Below the pieces are notes generated by a model that worked only from the letters and a program-made list of their open reading frames with translations, did no database searches and was not told the origin of the DNA. A DNA stretch of 9,248 nt from Oscillospiraceae bacterium (GTDB lineage Bacteria; Bacillota_A; Clostridia; Oscillospirales; CAG-272): the NCBI GenBank assembly GCA_015064195.1, contig SVSO01000109.1, positions 1 through 9,248 of the forward strand, written 5' to 3'. Shown here piece after piece: positions 1-6,359 of the stretch (the stretch's first letter is position 1; each line of letters opens with the position of its first letter). Position numbers and translations under genes: made by a program.

Positions 1-392
1 GGCGGCGTGATGCGGTAGGCCTTGCATTCGCTGACGGCGGACAGCATTTTCGCCGCCTTTGCACGCTCCGCTTTGCCGTCGTTCAGCATGGGCGCAAGCT
101 CGGTCAGCGTTTGCCACATCATCAGCGTTCGACCGGATTTTGTGATATAATTGTAGGAAAGTCCGCCGTATTCGCGGAAAATGCGGTTGCAGAGCCGGCG
201 GAAATTGAGGATTTCCAGCGACAGGGACGGTTTATCACCAAGCAGATCGGCCATGCGCTGTTCCGCATCCACCGCCATCTGCTCGGGGACCATGAGAAAC
301 ACCCGCCGTCCTTCATCCATAGATGCGGCGGCAAGCTCACAGATGCGGGAGGTCTTGCCGGATCCCGCACGTCCGAGGATAAAATGAATCAT
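1..392 (-). CDS. addB: ATP-dependent helicase/nuclease subunit B, N-terminal part (partial)
   Basis: AddB pairs with AddA in the RecBCD-like complex that processes double-strand DNA ends for recombination in Firmicutes. Only the first 130 residues are in the window; the gene runs off the left edge. A Walker A motif, GRAGSGKT, lies at residues 7-14, followed by VPEQ at 35-38 and LNFRRLCNRIF around 62-72, all in the order and spacing typical of AddB/RexB N-termini. The C-terminal nuclease domain and its Fe-S cysteines are outside the window. The start is ATG at 392-390, preceded by AAGGAG about six bases upstream; this ribosome binding site overlaps the stop of the upstream gene, leaving only 9 bases between them, so the two are probably cotranscribed. 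addA would be expected further along, but is not visible. The family call is firm because several separate motifs agree. Confidence 0.9.
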   Translation of the reverse strand, partial: MIHFILGRAGSGKTSRICELAAASMDEGRRVFLMVPEQMAVDAEQRMADLLGDKPSLSLEILNFRRLCNRIFREYGGLSYNYITKSGRTLMMWQTLTELAPMLNDGKAERAKAAKMLSAVSECKAYRITP

Positions 393-401
393 AAAATCTC
401 C

Positions 402-950
402 TTATAATAAATAGATCATCCGCTCCGGCATCCGGGAAAGCCGTGTCCGCTTGAGCCGGAAGAAAAACGCATGGCGCACATACCACACGCCGTCCATACA
501 CCGTGCGGTGAAAAATCGCCGGCGGATGTCTGCTGTAATGACGATCACGCCATATCCCGATGCGGCAAGAGACTGGGCCATCCCTTCGCCGTAACGTCCG
601 ACGCCCGCGATGACAGCGATCTTCTCCTTTGAGAGCGTATCATCAAGCTCACCGCACATGAGCATCCGCCGCCCGATGAAAAAATCCGCCGCGGTCAGAA
701 TGAGAAGCAGGAGAAGTGCCAGCGGTACGAGCACCACCAGAGCGGCAGCGATGAGAATCAGCACGGCGCTGGTTTCGATGATGGTGACGGCGATGGTGAT
801 ATAATGGAAAATCCGGGTGAGGAACAGAAAACGACGGGTGAGCGTTGCGATGCGGTCGGCGGCGGCATAGAGGGAGGTCTTGCGGATGGATGCCCAAAGA
901 TAGGACGAAAAGGTATTTTTTGCTAATAAATCAACAGTTGAATGCTTCAT
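402..950 (-). CDS. Unrecognised membrane protein with a GxGxxG motif
   Basis: I do not recognise this protein. It is 182 residues from the ATG at 950-948, or 184 from the ATG at 956-954. Counting from the longer form, a basic and polar N-terminus is followed by a very hydrophobic stretch at residues 52-92 with an inner proline, best read as two membrane segments or a hairpin. A short loop leads to a segment around 112-141 shaped like strand, GVGRYG (GxGxxG), helix, strand, as at the start of a Rossmann fold; the acidic residue usual at the end of the second strand is absent. The C-terminus is strongly basic and aromatic. I see no good ribosome binding site, and a consensus promoter lies right up against the start, so the shorter start is preferred. 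It is followed after 9 bases by addB. Nucleotide binding is only a guess. Confidence 0.6.
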   Translation of the reverse strand: MKHSTVDLLAKNTFSSYLWASIRKTSLYAAADRIATLTRRFLFLTRIFHYITIAVTIIETSAVLILIAAALVVLVPLALLLLLILTAADFFIGRRMLMCGELDDTLSKEKIAVIAGVGRYGEGMAQSLAASGYGVIVITADIRRRFFTARCMDGVWYVRHAFFFRLKRTRLSRMPERMIYLL

Positions 951-958
951 GTACATAT

Positions 959-987
959 ATTATAACAAATGTGCGGATGCGATTCAA
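959..987 (-). promoter_or_regulatory. Sigma-A-type promoter for the leftward membrane-protein/addB genes
   Basis: Read on the minus strand, TTGAAT (987-982) and TATAAT (964-959) are separated by exactly 17 bases. Transcription would begin at about 952, only a few bases before the ATG at 950 and after the ATG at 956. The match is near consensus; the start point is inferred. Confidence 0.7.
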
Positions 988-1007
988 GAGAAATTTCGGA
1001 AATTCTC

Positions 1008-1036
1008 TTTACTTTATCAAAAAAATGTTGTATAAT
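1008..1036 (+). promoter_or_regulatory. Sigma-A-type promoter for the topoisomerase gene
   Basis: A perfect TATAAT at 1031-1036 follows TTTACT (1008-1013, a fair -35 match) with a 17-base spacer. The predicted start near 1043 gives a leader of about 25 bases before the ATG at 1068. It is divergent from the leftward promoter, with the two -35 boxes only about 20 bases apart. Confidence 0.65.
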
Positions 1037-1067
1037 AGAAGGAGTAACAAGAAAAAGGAATGACGAA

Positions 1068-3062
1068 ATGGCAACCAAGAAAAAAGATTCAACCTACGGC
1101 GACCAGAGTATCATCATGCTGAAAGGCCCCGACCGTGTGCGAAAGCGCCCGGGCGTTATTTTCGGTTCGGACGGACTTGAGGGCTGCGAGCATTCGGTGT
1201 TCGAGATCCTGTCAAACGCGGTGGACGAGGCGAAGGAGGGCTTCGGCTCGGAGATCCGGGTGAGAGCCTTTGCCGACCACTCCATCGAGGTGGATGACCG
1301 CGGCCGCGGCGTTCCGCTGGGATGGAACGAGGCGGAGGGAAAATTCAACTGGGAGCTGATCTACTGCGAAATGTACGCAGGCGGCAAATACAACAACAAT
1401 TCCGGCGATTCCTCCTACGAATTCTCGCTGGGCCTCAACGGCCTCGGTGCCTGCGCCACCCAGTACGCCTCCGAATGGATGGAGGTGGCATCCTACAACG
1501 GCGAGAGCGTCAGCCGCATCTCCTTCAAAAAAGGCTTTCCCGCATCAGAGCTTGTCACCGAGCCACTGGACAAAAAATCCCGCCGCACAGGTACGACCAT
1601 CCGCTGGCTGCCCGACCTTGAAGTATTTGCGGACATCAACATCCCGAAGGAATACTTCACCGAGGTGCTGAAAAAGCAGTCCATCGTCAACCCGCGCATC
1701 AAGTTTATCCTCGAATGGGAGACGGCGGAGGGCGAATTCGATGTCAGCGAATATTATTATGAGAACGGCATCATCGACTATGTGTCGGAGCTGACCGGCG
1801 GTGACAGCATGACCGCGCCGGTGCTGTGGCATCTGGAGACCATGGGCCGCGACCGTGCGGACAAGGATGAATACAAGCTGCGGGCGGACATCTCCTTCTG
1901 CATCTCCAACACGGTGAATGCCGTGGAATATTACCACAATTCCAGCTTCCTAGAGCATGGCGGATCACCGGATAAAGCGGTGCGCAGTGCCTTCGTGTTC
2001 GCGGTGGATAAATACCTGAAAACCCAGGAAAAATACAACAAAAACGAGTCCAAGATCACCTATTCGGACGTGGAGGATTGTCTGGTGCTGGTCATCAACA
2101 GCCAGTCCACTCAGACCTCCTACGAAAATCAGACGAAAAAAGCCATCACCAACACATTTATAAAGTCCGCGCTGGAGGATTTTCTCAAGCGGCAGCTGGA
2201 GGTTTATTTCGCCGAGAATCCGCTGGAGGCGGAACGGATGGCGGGGCAGATCCTCGTCAACAAGCGTTCCCGCGAACGTGCCGAGGAAACGCGCATCAAG
2301 ATCAAGACCGATCTCACCGGCAAGATCGATATCGCCAACCGCATCGACAAATTTGTGGGCTGCCGGTCGAAGGATCCGGAGCGGCGTGAGCTTTATATCG
2401 TCGAGGGCGATTCCGCACTCACCTCCTGTAAGCTGGGACGTGCGGCGGAATTTCAGGCCATCATCGCCGTCCGCGGCAAGACGCTCAACTGCTTAAAGAG
2501 CGGATACGATAAAATTTTCAAGAGTGAAGTCATCACCAATCTCATCAAGGTCATCGGATGCGGCGCGGAGATCGAGGGCAAGGTCAAGGGAGACATTCCG
2601 AAATTTGATTATGACGCCCTCCGCTGGTCGAAGATCATCATCTGCACCGATGCGGACGAGGACGGCTATCAGATCCGCACGCTCATCCTGACCATGTTCT
2701 ATCGCCTGCTGCCCACCCTCATCAAGAAGGGAAAGGTGTACATCGCCGAATCCCCGCTGTTTGAGATTACCTGCAAGGATAAGATCCAGTTTGCATACAA
2801 CGAGCAGGAAAAGGCGGACATCATAAAGAAGCTGGGAAATGCGAAATATTCGCTTCAGCGCTCGAAGGGTCTCGGTGAGAACGAGCCGGAAATGATGTGG
2901 GAGACTACCATGAATCCCGAGACGCGCCGGCTCATCAAGGTAAACGAAACGGATGCGGAGGAGACCTACCGCATCTTCAACACCCTCCTCGGCGACGATC
3001 TGGAATCGCGCAAGGAATATATCACCCTCTACGGAAATCAGTACTACACGAGGGAATCATAA
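1068..3062 (+). CDS. Divergent type IIA topoisomerase subunit B (GyrB/ParE-like)
   Basis: A 664-residue ATPase subunit of a gyrase/topoisomerase IV-type enzyme. The GHKL ATPase part shows the N-box with E46 and N50 (EILSNAVDEA), DRGRG at 77-81, the glycine-rich lid GLNGLGA at 122-128, and a QTK loop at 355-357. The Toprim part has E446 in VEGDSA and D528/D530 in TDADEDG, so the metal-binding acids are kept, and QRSKGLGE near 597-604 is also present. Several usually invariant stretches differ: EGDSALTSCK replaces EGDSAGGSAK, and AVRGKTLN replaces PLRGKxLN. It therefore looks like a divergent paralogue rather than the housekeeping GyrB. The start is ATG 1068, with AAGGA 8 bases upstream and after the predicted promoter; the open frame extends back to 969, upstream of the promoter, and is not credible there. 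No subunit A gene follows; a terminator does, so its partner must be encoded elsewhere. Confidence 0.88.
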   Translation: MATKKKDSTYGDQSIIMLKGPDRVRKRPGVIFGSDGLEGCEHSVFEILSNAVDEAKEGFGSEIRVRAFADHSIEVDDRGRGVPLGWNEAEGKFNWELIYCEMYAGGKYNNNSGDSSYEFSLGLNGLGACATQYASEWMEVASYNGESVSRISFKKGFPASELVTEPLDKKSRRTGTTIRWLPDLEVFADINIPKEYFTEVLKKQSIVNPRIKFILEWETAEGEFDVSEYYYENGIIDYVSELTGGDSMTAPVLWHLETMGRDRADKDEYKLRADISFCISNTVNAVEYYHNSSFLEHGGSPDKAVRSAFVFAVDKYLKTQEKYNKNESKITYSDVEDCLVLVINSQSTQTSYENQTKKAITNTFIKSALEDFLKRQLEVYFAENPLEAERMAGQILVNKRSRERAEETRIKIKTDLTGKIDIANRIDKFVGCRSKDPERRELYIVEGDSALTSCKLGRAAEFQAIIAVRGKTLNCLKSGYDKIFKSEVITNLIKVIGCGAEIEGKVKGDIPKFDYDALRWSKIIICTDADEDGYQIRTLILTMFYRLLPTLIKKGKVYIAESPLFEITCKDKIQFAYNEQEKADIIKKLGNAKYSLQRSKGLGENEPEMMWETTMNPETRRLIKVNETDAEETYRIFNTLLGDDLESRKEYITLYGNQYYTRES

Positions 3063-3075
3063 CAAATATTTATGG

Positions 3076-3115
3076 ATCGCGGCCCGATCGTTATCATGGG
3101 CCGCGATTTCTTTGT
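3076..3115 (+). terminator. Intrinsic terminator after the topoisomerase gene
   Basis: A perfect 10-bp stem, ATCGCGGCCC (3076-3085) with GGGCCGCGAT (3098-3107), has a 12-base loop and is followed by TTCTTTGT. It begins 13 bases after the stop codon and separates this gene from the hydrogenase operon. Confidence 0.9.
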
Positions 3116-3244
3116 CAGATTCTTGACAACATTGGTGTACCGTGCCAAAAAAGTCAGCGAAATTTGTCAATTATCAATAATTTTTAAATATTTTCAAAAA
3201 ACTATAGCTTTTTAGCGAAAAATGATGTATAATATTATAGTAAG

Positions 3245-3308
3245 CGTGCGGGAGTCGTACATAACATGATTGTTACAAAATTAACAATCAAAAAAGTAGA
3301 TCCCCACG
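3245..3308 (+). other. Possible nested stem-loop in the operon leader
   Basis: In the transcript, CGTG-c-GGGA (3245-3253) can pair with TCCC-CACG (3301-3308), giving eight pairs with one bulged C. The roughly 47-base loop encloses the Rex palindrome, which can itself fold as a 7-bp hairpin. No T-run follows, so it is not a terminator. It may affect mRNA stability, or may be a by-product of the operator's symmetry. Confidence 0.35.
3270..3287 (+). promoter_or_regulatory. Rex operator (NADH/NAD+-responsive repressor site)
   Basis: TTGTTACAAAATTAACAA matches the Rex consensus TTGTTAANNNNTTAACAA at 13 of 14 fixed positions; with its flanks (3269-3288) it forms a 7-bp inverted repeat. Rex is known to repress fermentation and hydrogenase genes in Clostridia when NADH/NAD+ is low. 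The site lies about 30 bases downstream of the predicted transcription start and 66 bases before the hydC-like ATG, so bound Rex could block elongation or open-complex formation. The rex gene itself is not in the window. Confidence 0.85.
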
Positions 3309-3353
3309 ACACAATAATTTATTAATTCCTTTAAGGAGGATAAGCACTGCATC

Positions 3354-3848
3354 ATGAAAAAGAAACTGACCACAGTCGCATTCAAGGGTACGCCCGAGAT
3401 GAAGGCTCAGCTTGACGCCTTCATTGCGGAAAACAAGGGCACAAAGGGCGCGGCCATGCCTGTACTCCAGAAAGCACAGGAAATCTACGGATACCTGCCG
3501 ATCGAAGTCATGGACCAGATCGCAAAGGGTCTTGAGATGCCCATGGAGGAGATCTACGGTATCGCATCCTTCTATTCCCAGTTCTCCCTCAACCCCAAGG
3601 GTGAGGTTTCCATCGCTGTATGTCTGGGTACTGCCTGCTACGTTAAGGGTTCCGGCAATCTCATCAACAAGATCTCCGAGATCATCGGCATCTCTGCCGG
3701 CGAAACCTCCGCAGACGGCAAGTATTCGCTCGACGCTACCCGCTGCATCGGCGCGTGCGGTCTGGCACCTGTCCTGACTGTAAACGACGAGGTTTACGGC
3801 AGACTGGTCGTTGACGATATCCCCGGCATCATCAAGAAGTATCAGTAA
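3354..3848 (+). CDS. hydC: NuoE-like [2Fe-2S] subunit of bifurcating hydrogenase (HydC type)
   Basis: A 164-residue protein of the complex I 24-kDa (NuoE) family. A helical N-terminal part, including QEIYGYLP and IYGIASFYSQF typical of the family, is followed by a thioredoxin-like domain. Its four cysteines, C90 and C95 (CLGTAC) then C131 and C135 (CIGAC), have the C-x4-C and C-x3-C spacing that binds one [2Fe-2S] cluster. With HydB and HydA this subunit would pass electrons between NADH-linked flavin and the hydrogenase, in the cytoplasm. It is the first gene after the Rex operator. Its codons (many GTT, GTA, GCA, CGC) suggest high expression. Paralogues also occur in NADH-dependent ferredoxin oxidoreductases and formate dehydrogenases, so the HydC name rests partly on the hydB gene downstream. 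Confidence 0.88.
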   Translation: MKKKLTTVAFKGTPEMKAQLDAFIAENKGTKGAAMPVLQKAQEIYGYLPIEVMDQIAKGLEMPMEEIYGIASFYSQFSLNPKGEVSIAVCLGTACYVKGSGNLINKISEIIGISAGETSADGKYSLDATRCIGACGLAPVLTVNDEVYGRLVVDDIPGIIKKYQ

Positions 3849-3853
3849 TCCCC

Positions 3854-3866
3854 GCGGCAATGCCGC
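3854..3866 (+). other. Small intercistronic stem-loop
   Basis: GCGGC (3854-3858) and GCCGC (3862-3866) form a 5-bp GC stem with a 3-base loop, beginning 6 bases after the hydC-like stop and ending before the next ribosome binding site. No T-run follows. It may protect the 3' end of a processed hydC message. Confidence 0.35.
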
Positions 3867-3884
3867 CAAGATGGAGAGAAAGCT

Positions 3885-4238
3885 ATGAAAATCAGAGAAA
3901 TCAGAGAACTTCTCGATGCTGAGCTTCTGTGGGGCGAGGAGCATCTTGACTACGATGTGGAGAGCGCCTGCTGTTCCGACATGATGAGCGATGTGCTCGC
4001 ATATGTTAAGGATCAGGGCGTGCTGATCACGGGTCTTATCAATCCGCAGGTCATCCGCACCGCCAATATGATGGATATCCTCTGCATCGTTTTCGTCAGA
4101 AGCAAAGCCCCCACCGAAGAAATGGTCGCACTGGCAAAGGAATGCGGCATCGTCGTGATGACATCCGCTCATCGCGCATTCGAAGCAAGCGGCATCCTTT
4201 GGGCAGCAGGACTTTCCACCGAATCGGAGGGTAAGTGA
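3885..4238 (+). CDS. DRTGG-like domain protein 1
   Basis: A 117-residue cytoplasmic protein that consists of one alpha/beta domain resembling DRTGG and the N-terminal domain of HPr kinase. The pattern is a short N-terminal helix, a pair of acidic/cysteine residues (ACCSDMMSD, 28-36), alternating strands and helices (VLITG at 46-50, LCIVFVRS at 66-73), then PTEEMVALAKECGIVVMTS at 76-94. DRTGG domains occur in phosphotransacetylases and CBS-domain pyrophosphatases and are thought to be regulatory, perhaps ligand-binding; no enzyme activity can be assigned. GGAGA lies 7 bases before the ATG. Its stop overlaps the next start (TGATG), indicating translational coupling to the ATPase. It is clearly similar to the protein at 6030-6359. 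The fold assignment rests on sequence pattern only. Confidence 0.65.
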   Translation: MKIREIRELLDAELLWGEEHLDYDVESACCSDMMSDVLAYVKDQGVLITGLINPQVIRTANMMDILCIVFVRSKAPTEEMVALAKECGIVVMTSAHRAFEASGILWAAGLSTESEGK

Positions 4239-4660
4239 TGTCTGAAGCAGTAAGATTCCATTTCGACGTGGACGGGTCGGATTTTTCGTCGGCCGGCGCT
4301 GCGTCCGTCATGGTCAAAAAGAAGCTGCGTCAGCTGGGATATCCCCCGGATATCATACGCAAAGTCTCCATAGCAATGTACGAGGGAGAGATCAACATGG
4401 TGATCCATGCCAACGGCGGTACTGCCGACGTTGACGTGTACGACGACGAGATCGTCATCATTCTTGCCGACAAAGGTCCCGGCATCCCCAACGTAGAGCT
4501 TGCCATGCAGGAAGGCTATTCCACAGCCCGCGACAACATCCGCGTGCTGGGCTTCGGCGCCGGAATGGGTCTTCCCAACATGAAAAAGTATACGGACGAG
4601 ATGACCATTGACACCGTGGTTGGAGAGGGCACCACCATCACCATGAAGGTAAAACTCTGA
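4238..4660 (+). CDS. RsbW-like GHKL ATPase (anti-sigma factor/serine kinase type)
   Basis: A 140-residue stand-alone GHKL ATPase domain. The N-box has E49 and N53 followed by IHA (EGEINMVIHA), the G1 box is DKGPGIP at 78-84, and the G2 box is GFGAGMGL at 105-112. The layout and length match RsbW/SpoIIAB-type serine kinases, which bind a sigma factor or phosphorylate an antagonist protein. No STAS antagonist or sigma factor gene is nearby, so the partner is unknown; the DRTGG-like proteins are candidates. The ATG at 4238 is chosen over a GTG three bases earlier because GGAGG (4227-4231) then sits 6 bases away. The start overlaps the previous stop as TGATG. Kinase activity itself is inferred. 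Confidence 0.8.
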   Translation: MSEAVRFHFDVDGSDFSSAGAASVMVKKKLRQLGYPPDIIRKVSIAMYEGEINMVIHANGGTADVDVYDDEIVIILADKGPGIPNVELAMQEGYSTARDNIRVLGFGAGMGLPNMKKYTDEMTIDTVVGEGTTITMKVKL

Positions 4661-4693
4661 TCTTTCCAAGTAAGCAGTAATATCGAGGTGCAT

Positions 4694-6043
4694 ATGGGAA
4701 CAGATTACAAGCATTCAGTCTCACTTGATATCGATAAATGCAAGGGCTGCACCGCCTGCCTGAAACGCTGCCCCACCGAAGCGATCCGCATCCGTGACGG
4801 ACACGCGGTCATCAATTCGGCACGGTGCATCGACTGCGGCGAGTGCATCCGCGTCTGCCCTTACAAGGCGAAAAAGGCGACGCATGATGATCTGTCGATC
4901 CTCGGTAATTTCAAGTACACGATCGCGCTTCCGGCACCTTCGCTGTACGGACAGTTCGACAATCTGGACAACATCGGCTATATCATCCGCGGACTCCGGG
5001 ATATCGGCTTCGACGATGTTTTCGAGGTGGCCTGCGCCGCCGAGCTTGTGAGCGCATACACACGCTCCTACATCAAGCGTGAGGACATCAAAAAGCCCAT
5101 CATCAGCTCCGCCTGCCCTGCAATCACCCGCATCATCAGCATGAATTATCCTTACCTCTGTGAGAATATCATGCCGATCCTGCCTCCGGTGGACATCGCG
5201 GCGGCTCTCGCAAGAGAAAAAGCGGAAAAGGAACATCCCGAGCTTTCCCCCGACGACATCGGCGTTGTGTTCATCTCCCCATGCCCCGCCAAGGTCAGCT
5301 ACGTGCGCAATTCCTTCGCGGGCGAGCGCAATTACATCGATGCAACCGTTGCGATGCGCGATGTGTATTTCAAGCTGGTGGATGCCATGAACAAACGCAA
5401 GGATGAGCCGCTGGAAATGACCGATTCCGGCATGATCGGCATCGGCTGGGCTTCCACAGGCGGCGAATCCACGGCCATTCTCAATGATCGCTATCTGGCG
5501 GCGGACGGTATCGAAAACTGTATCCGCGTGCTGGATCAGATCGATAATTCCGACATGGTCACGCTGGATTTTGTCGAGCTGAATGCCTGCAGCGGCGGCT
5601 GTGTGGGCGGTGCGATGACAGTCGCGAATCCCTACATCGCACAGGCGAGACTGCAGACGCTCAAACGCTATCTTCCGGTATCACCCAACCGGCCGGCCAG
5701 CGATTGGATCCCCGATGAATACTTCAATGAGAAGCAGATCGAGTACAATCCCTACAGCCTGCTGTCCGATGACCGAAAGACAGCGATGCGCATGATGAGC
5801 GAGATCGAATCCATCCGATGTGAGCTGCCCGGACTTGACTGCGGCTCCTGCGGCGCACCGACCTGTATGGCATTCGCCGAGGATCTGGTCAAAAAGGAAA
5901 CCTGCGCGGATGAATGTACGGTCATCATGCGGAAAATGATTCACGAATATCTCGGTGACAGACGGGATGAGGCCATGACGGATCTCCTCCATCGCTTCGG
6001 AACCGGGAAAAAAACGGAGGACAAGGGCAATGACGGTGAATGA
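4694..6043 (+). CDS. [FeFe]-hydrogenase-like protein, probable H2/redox sensor, PAS-less
   Basis: A 449-residue iron-sulfur protein. Two ferredoxin-type [4Fe-4S] motifs (C16-C19-C22-C26 and C45-C48-C51-C55) are followed by an H-cluster domain: SSACP (138-142), SPCPAK (195-200), and ELNACSGGC (295-303). The four H-cluster ligands (C141, C197, C299, C303) are kept, but the Cys before C141, the proton-relay residue in catalytic enzymes (TSCCP), is Ala. A third Fe-S domain (C383, C386, C391 and C404 or C408) lies near the C-terminus. This layout matches putatively sensory group C hydrogenases such as HydS, but the PAS domain usual at their C-terminus is absent; only a polar tail follows. A low-activity or sensing role is therefore more likely than bulk H2 production. 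ATG 4694 follows GAGGTG closely; GTG 4688 is the alternative start. Confidence 0.85.
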   Translation: MGTDYKHSVSLDIDKCKGCTACLKRCPTEAIRIRDGHAVINSARCIDCGECIRVCPYKAKKATHDDLSILGNFKYTIALPAPSLYGQFDNLDNIGYIIRGLRDIGFDDVFEVACAAELVSAYTRSYIKREDIKKPIISSACPAITRIISMNYPYLCENIMPILPPVDIAAALAREKAEKEHPELSPDDIGVVFISPCPAKVSYVRNSFAGERNYIDATVAMRDVYFKLVDAMNKRKDEPLEMTDSGMIGIGWASTGGESTAILNDRYLAADGIENCIRVLDQIDNSDMVTLDFVELNACSGGCVGGAMTVANPYIAQARLQTLKRYLPVSPNRPASDWIPDEYFNEKQIEYNPYSLLSDDRKTAMRMMSEIESIRCELPGLDCGSCGAPTCMAFAEDLVKKETCADECTVIMRKMIHEYLGDRRDEAMTDLLHRFGTGKKTEDKGNDGE

Positions 6044-6359
6044 ACTTGCCGAAAAGCTTGAGCTTTCCGCCATCTGCGGATCGCTCGATAAGACGTTTGA
6101 CGGCGCTTATGCCGGCGATCTGCTCAGCCGCTGCATGAGCCGCGTCGAAGCCGATTGCCTCTGGATCACCATCATGGCAAATGTCAACGTGATCGCGGTT
6201 GCCACACTGACCGAACCGGCCGCCATCATTCTCGCGGAGAATGTGGAGGCATCGGAGGAGGTCATCGAAGCCGCAAATGAAAACGGCATCACACTGCTCA
6301 GTTCCGCTCTCGGCGCATATGAGCTGTGCTGGCGGATTCATGAGCTGGTGGGGCAGTGA
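6030..6359 (+). CDS. DRTGG-like domain protein 2
   Basis: A 109-residue protein that aligns along its length with the DRTGG-like protein at 3885-4238. Shared features are the N-terminal helix, AGDLLSRCMS (28-37) against CCSDMMSDVL, a strand-rich middle, and SEEVIEAANENGITLLSS against TEEMVALAKECGIVVMTS. The two are diverged, so an old duplication is likely. A ligand-binding or regulatory role is possible; no catalytic residues stand out. GGAGG (6016-6020) lies 9 bases before the ATG. The gene overlaps the 3' end of the hydrogenase-like gene by 14 bases and its stop overlaps the PHP gene by 4 bases, which shows tight coupling to both. Confidence 0.65.
   Translation: MTVNELAEKLELSAICGSLDKTFDGAYAGDLLSRCMSRVEADCLWITIMANVNVIAVATLTEPAAIILAENVEASEEVIEAANENGITLLSSALGAYELCWRIHELVGQ

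Larger units (their letters stand above)
3116..3353 (+). promoter_or_regulatory. AT-rich control region and leader of the hydrogenase operon
   Basis: No gene is supported here. TATAAT at 3228-3233 is followed by a second AT-rich box; the -35 is poor (TAGCTT at 3205-3210 with a 17-base spacer), which suggests that activation or another factor is needed. A start near 3240 would give a leader of about 114 bases carrying the Rex operator and a possible stem-loop. An inverted pair TTGACAA (3123-3129) and TTGTCAA (3164-3170) lies further upstream, with no assigned role. AGGAGG at 3334-3339 is the ribosome binding site, 14 bases before the ATG, rather far. Confidence 0.65.

Noticed and set aside
969..1067. 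N-terminal extension of the topoisomerase frame
   Set aside because: It overlaps the predicted promoter and ribosome binding site, and the added 33 residues do not resemble GyrB; ATG 1068 starts a normal N-terminus.
3123..3151. TTGACA as a -35 box of the hydrogenase operon
   Set aside because: No acceptable -10 lies 16-18 bases downstream (CAAAAA at the expected place).
3288..4172. 294-codon open frame on the minus strand
   Set aside because: It lies opposite the hydC-like and DRTGG-like genes, crosses their ribosome binding sites, and its product has low-complexity, His/Asp-rich composition typical of an antisense shadow.
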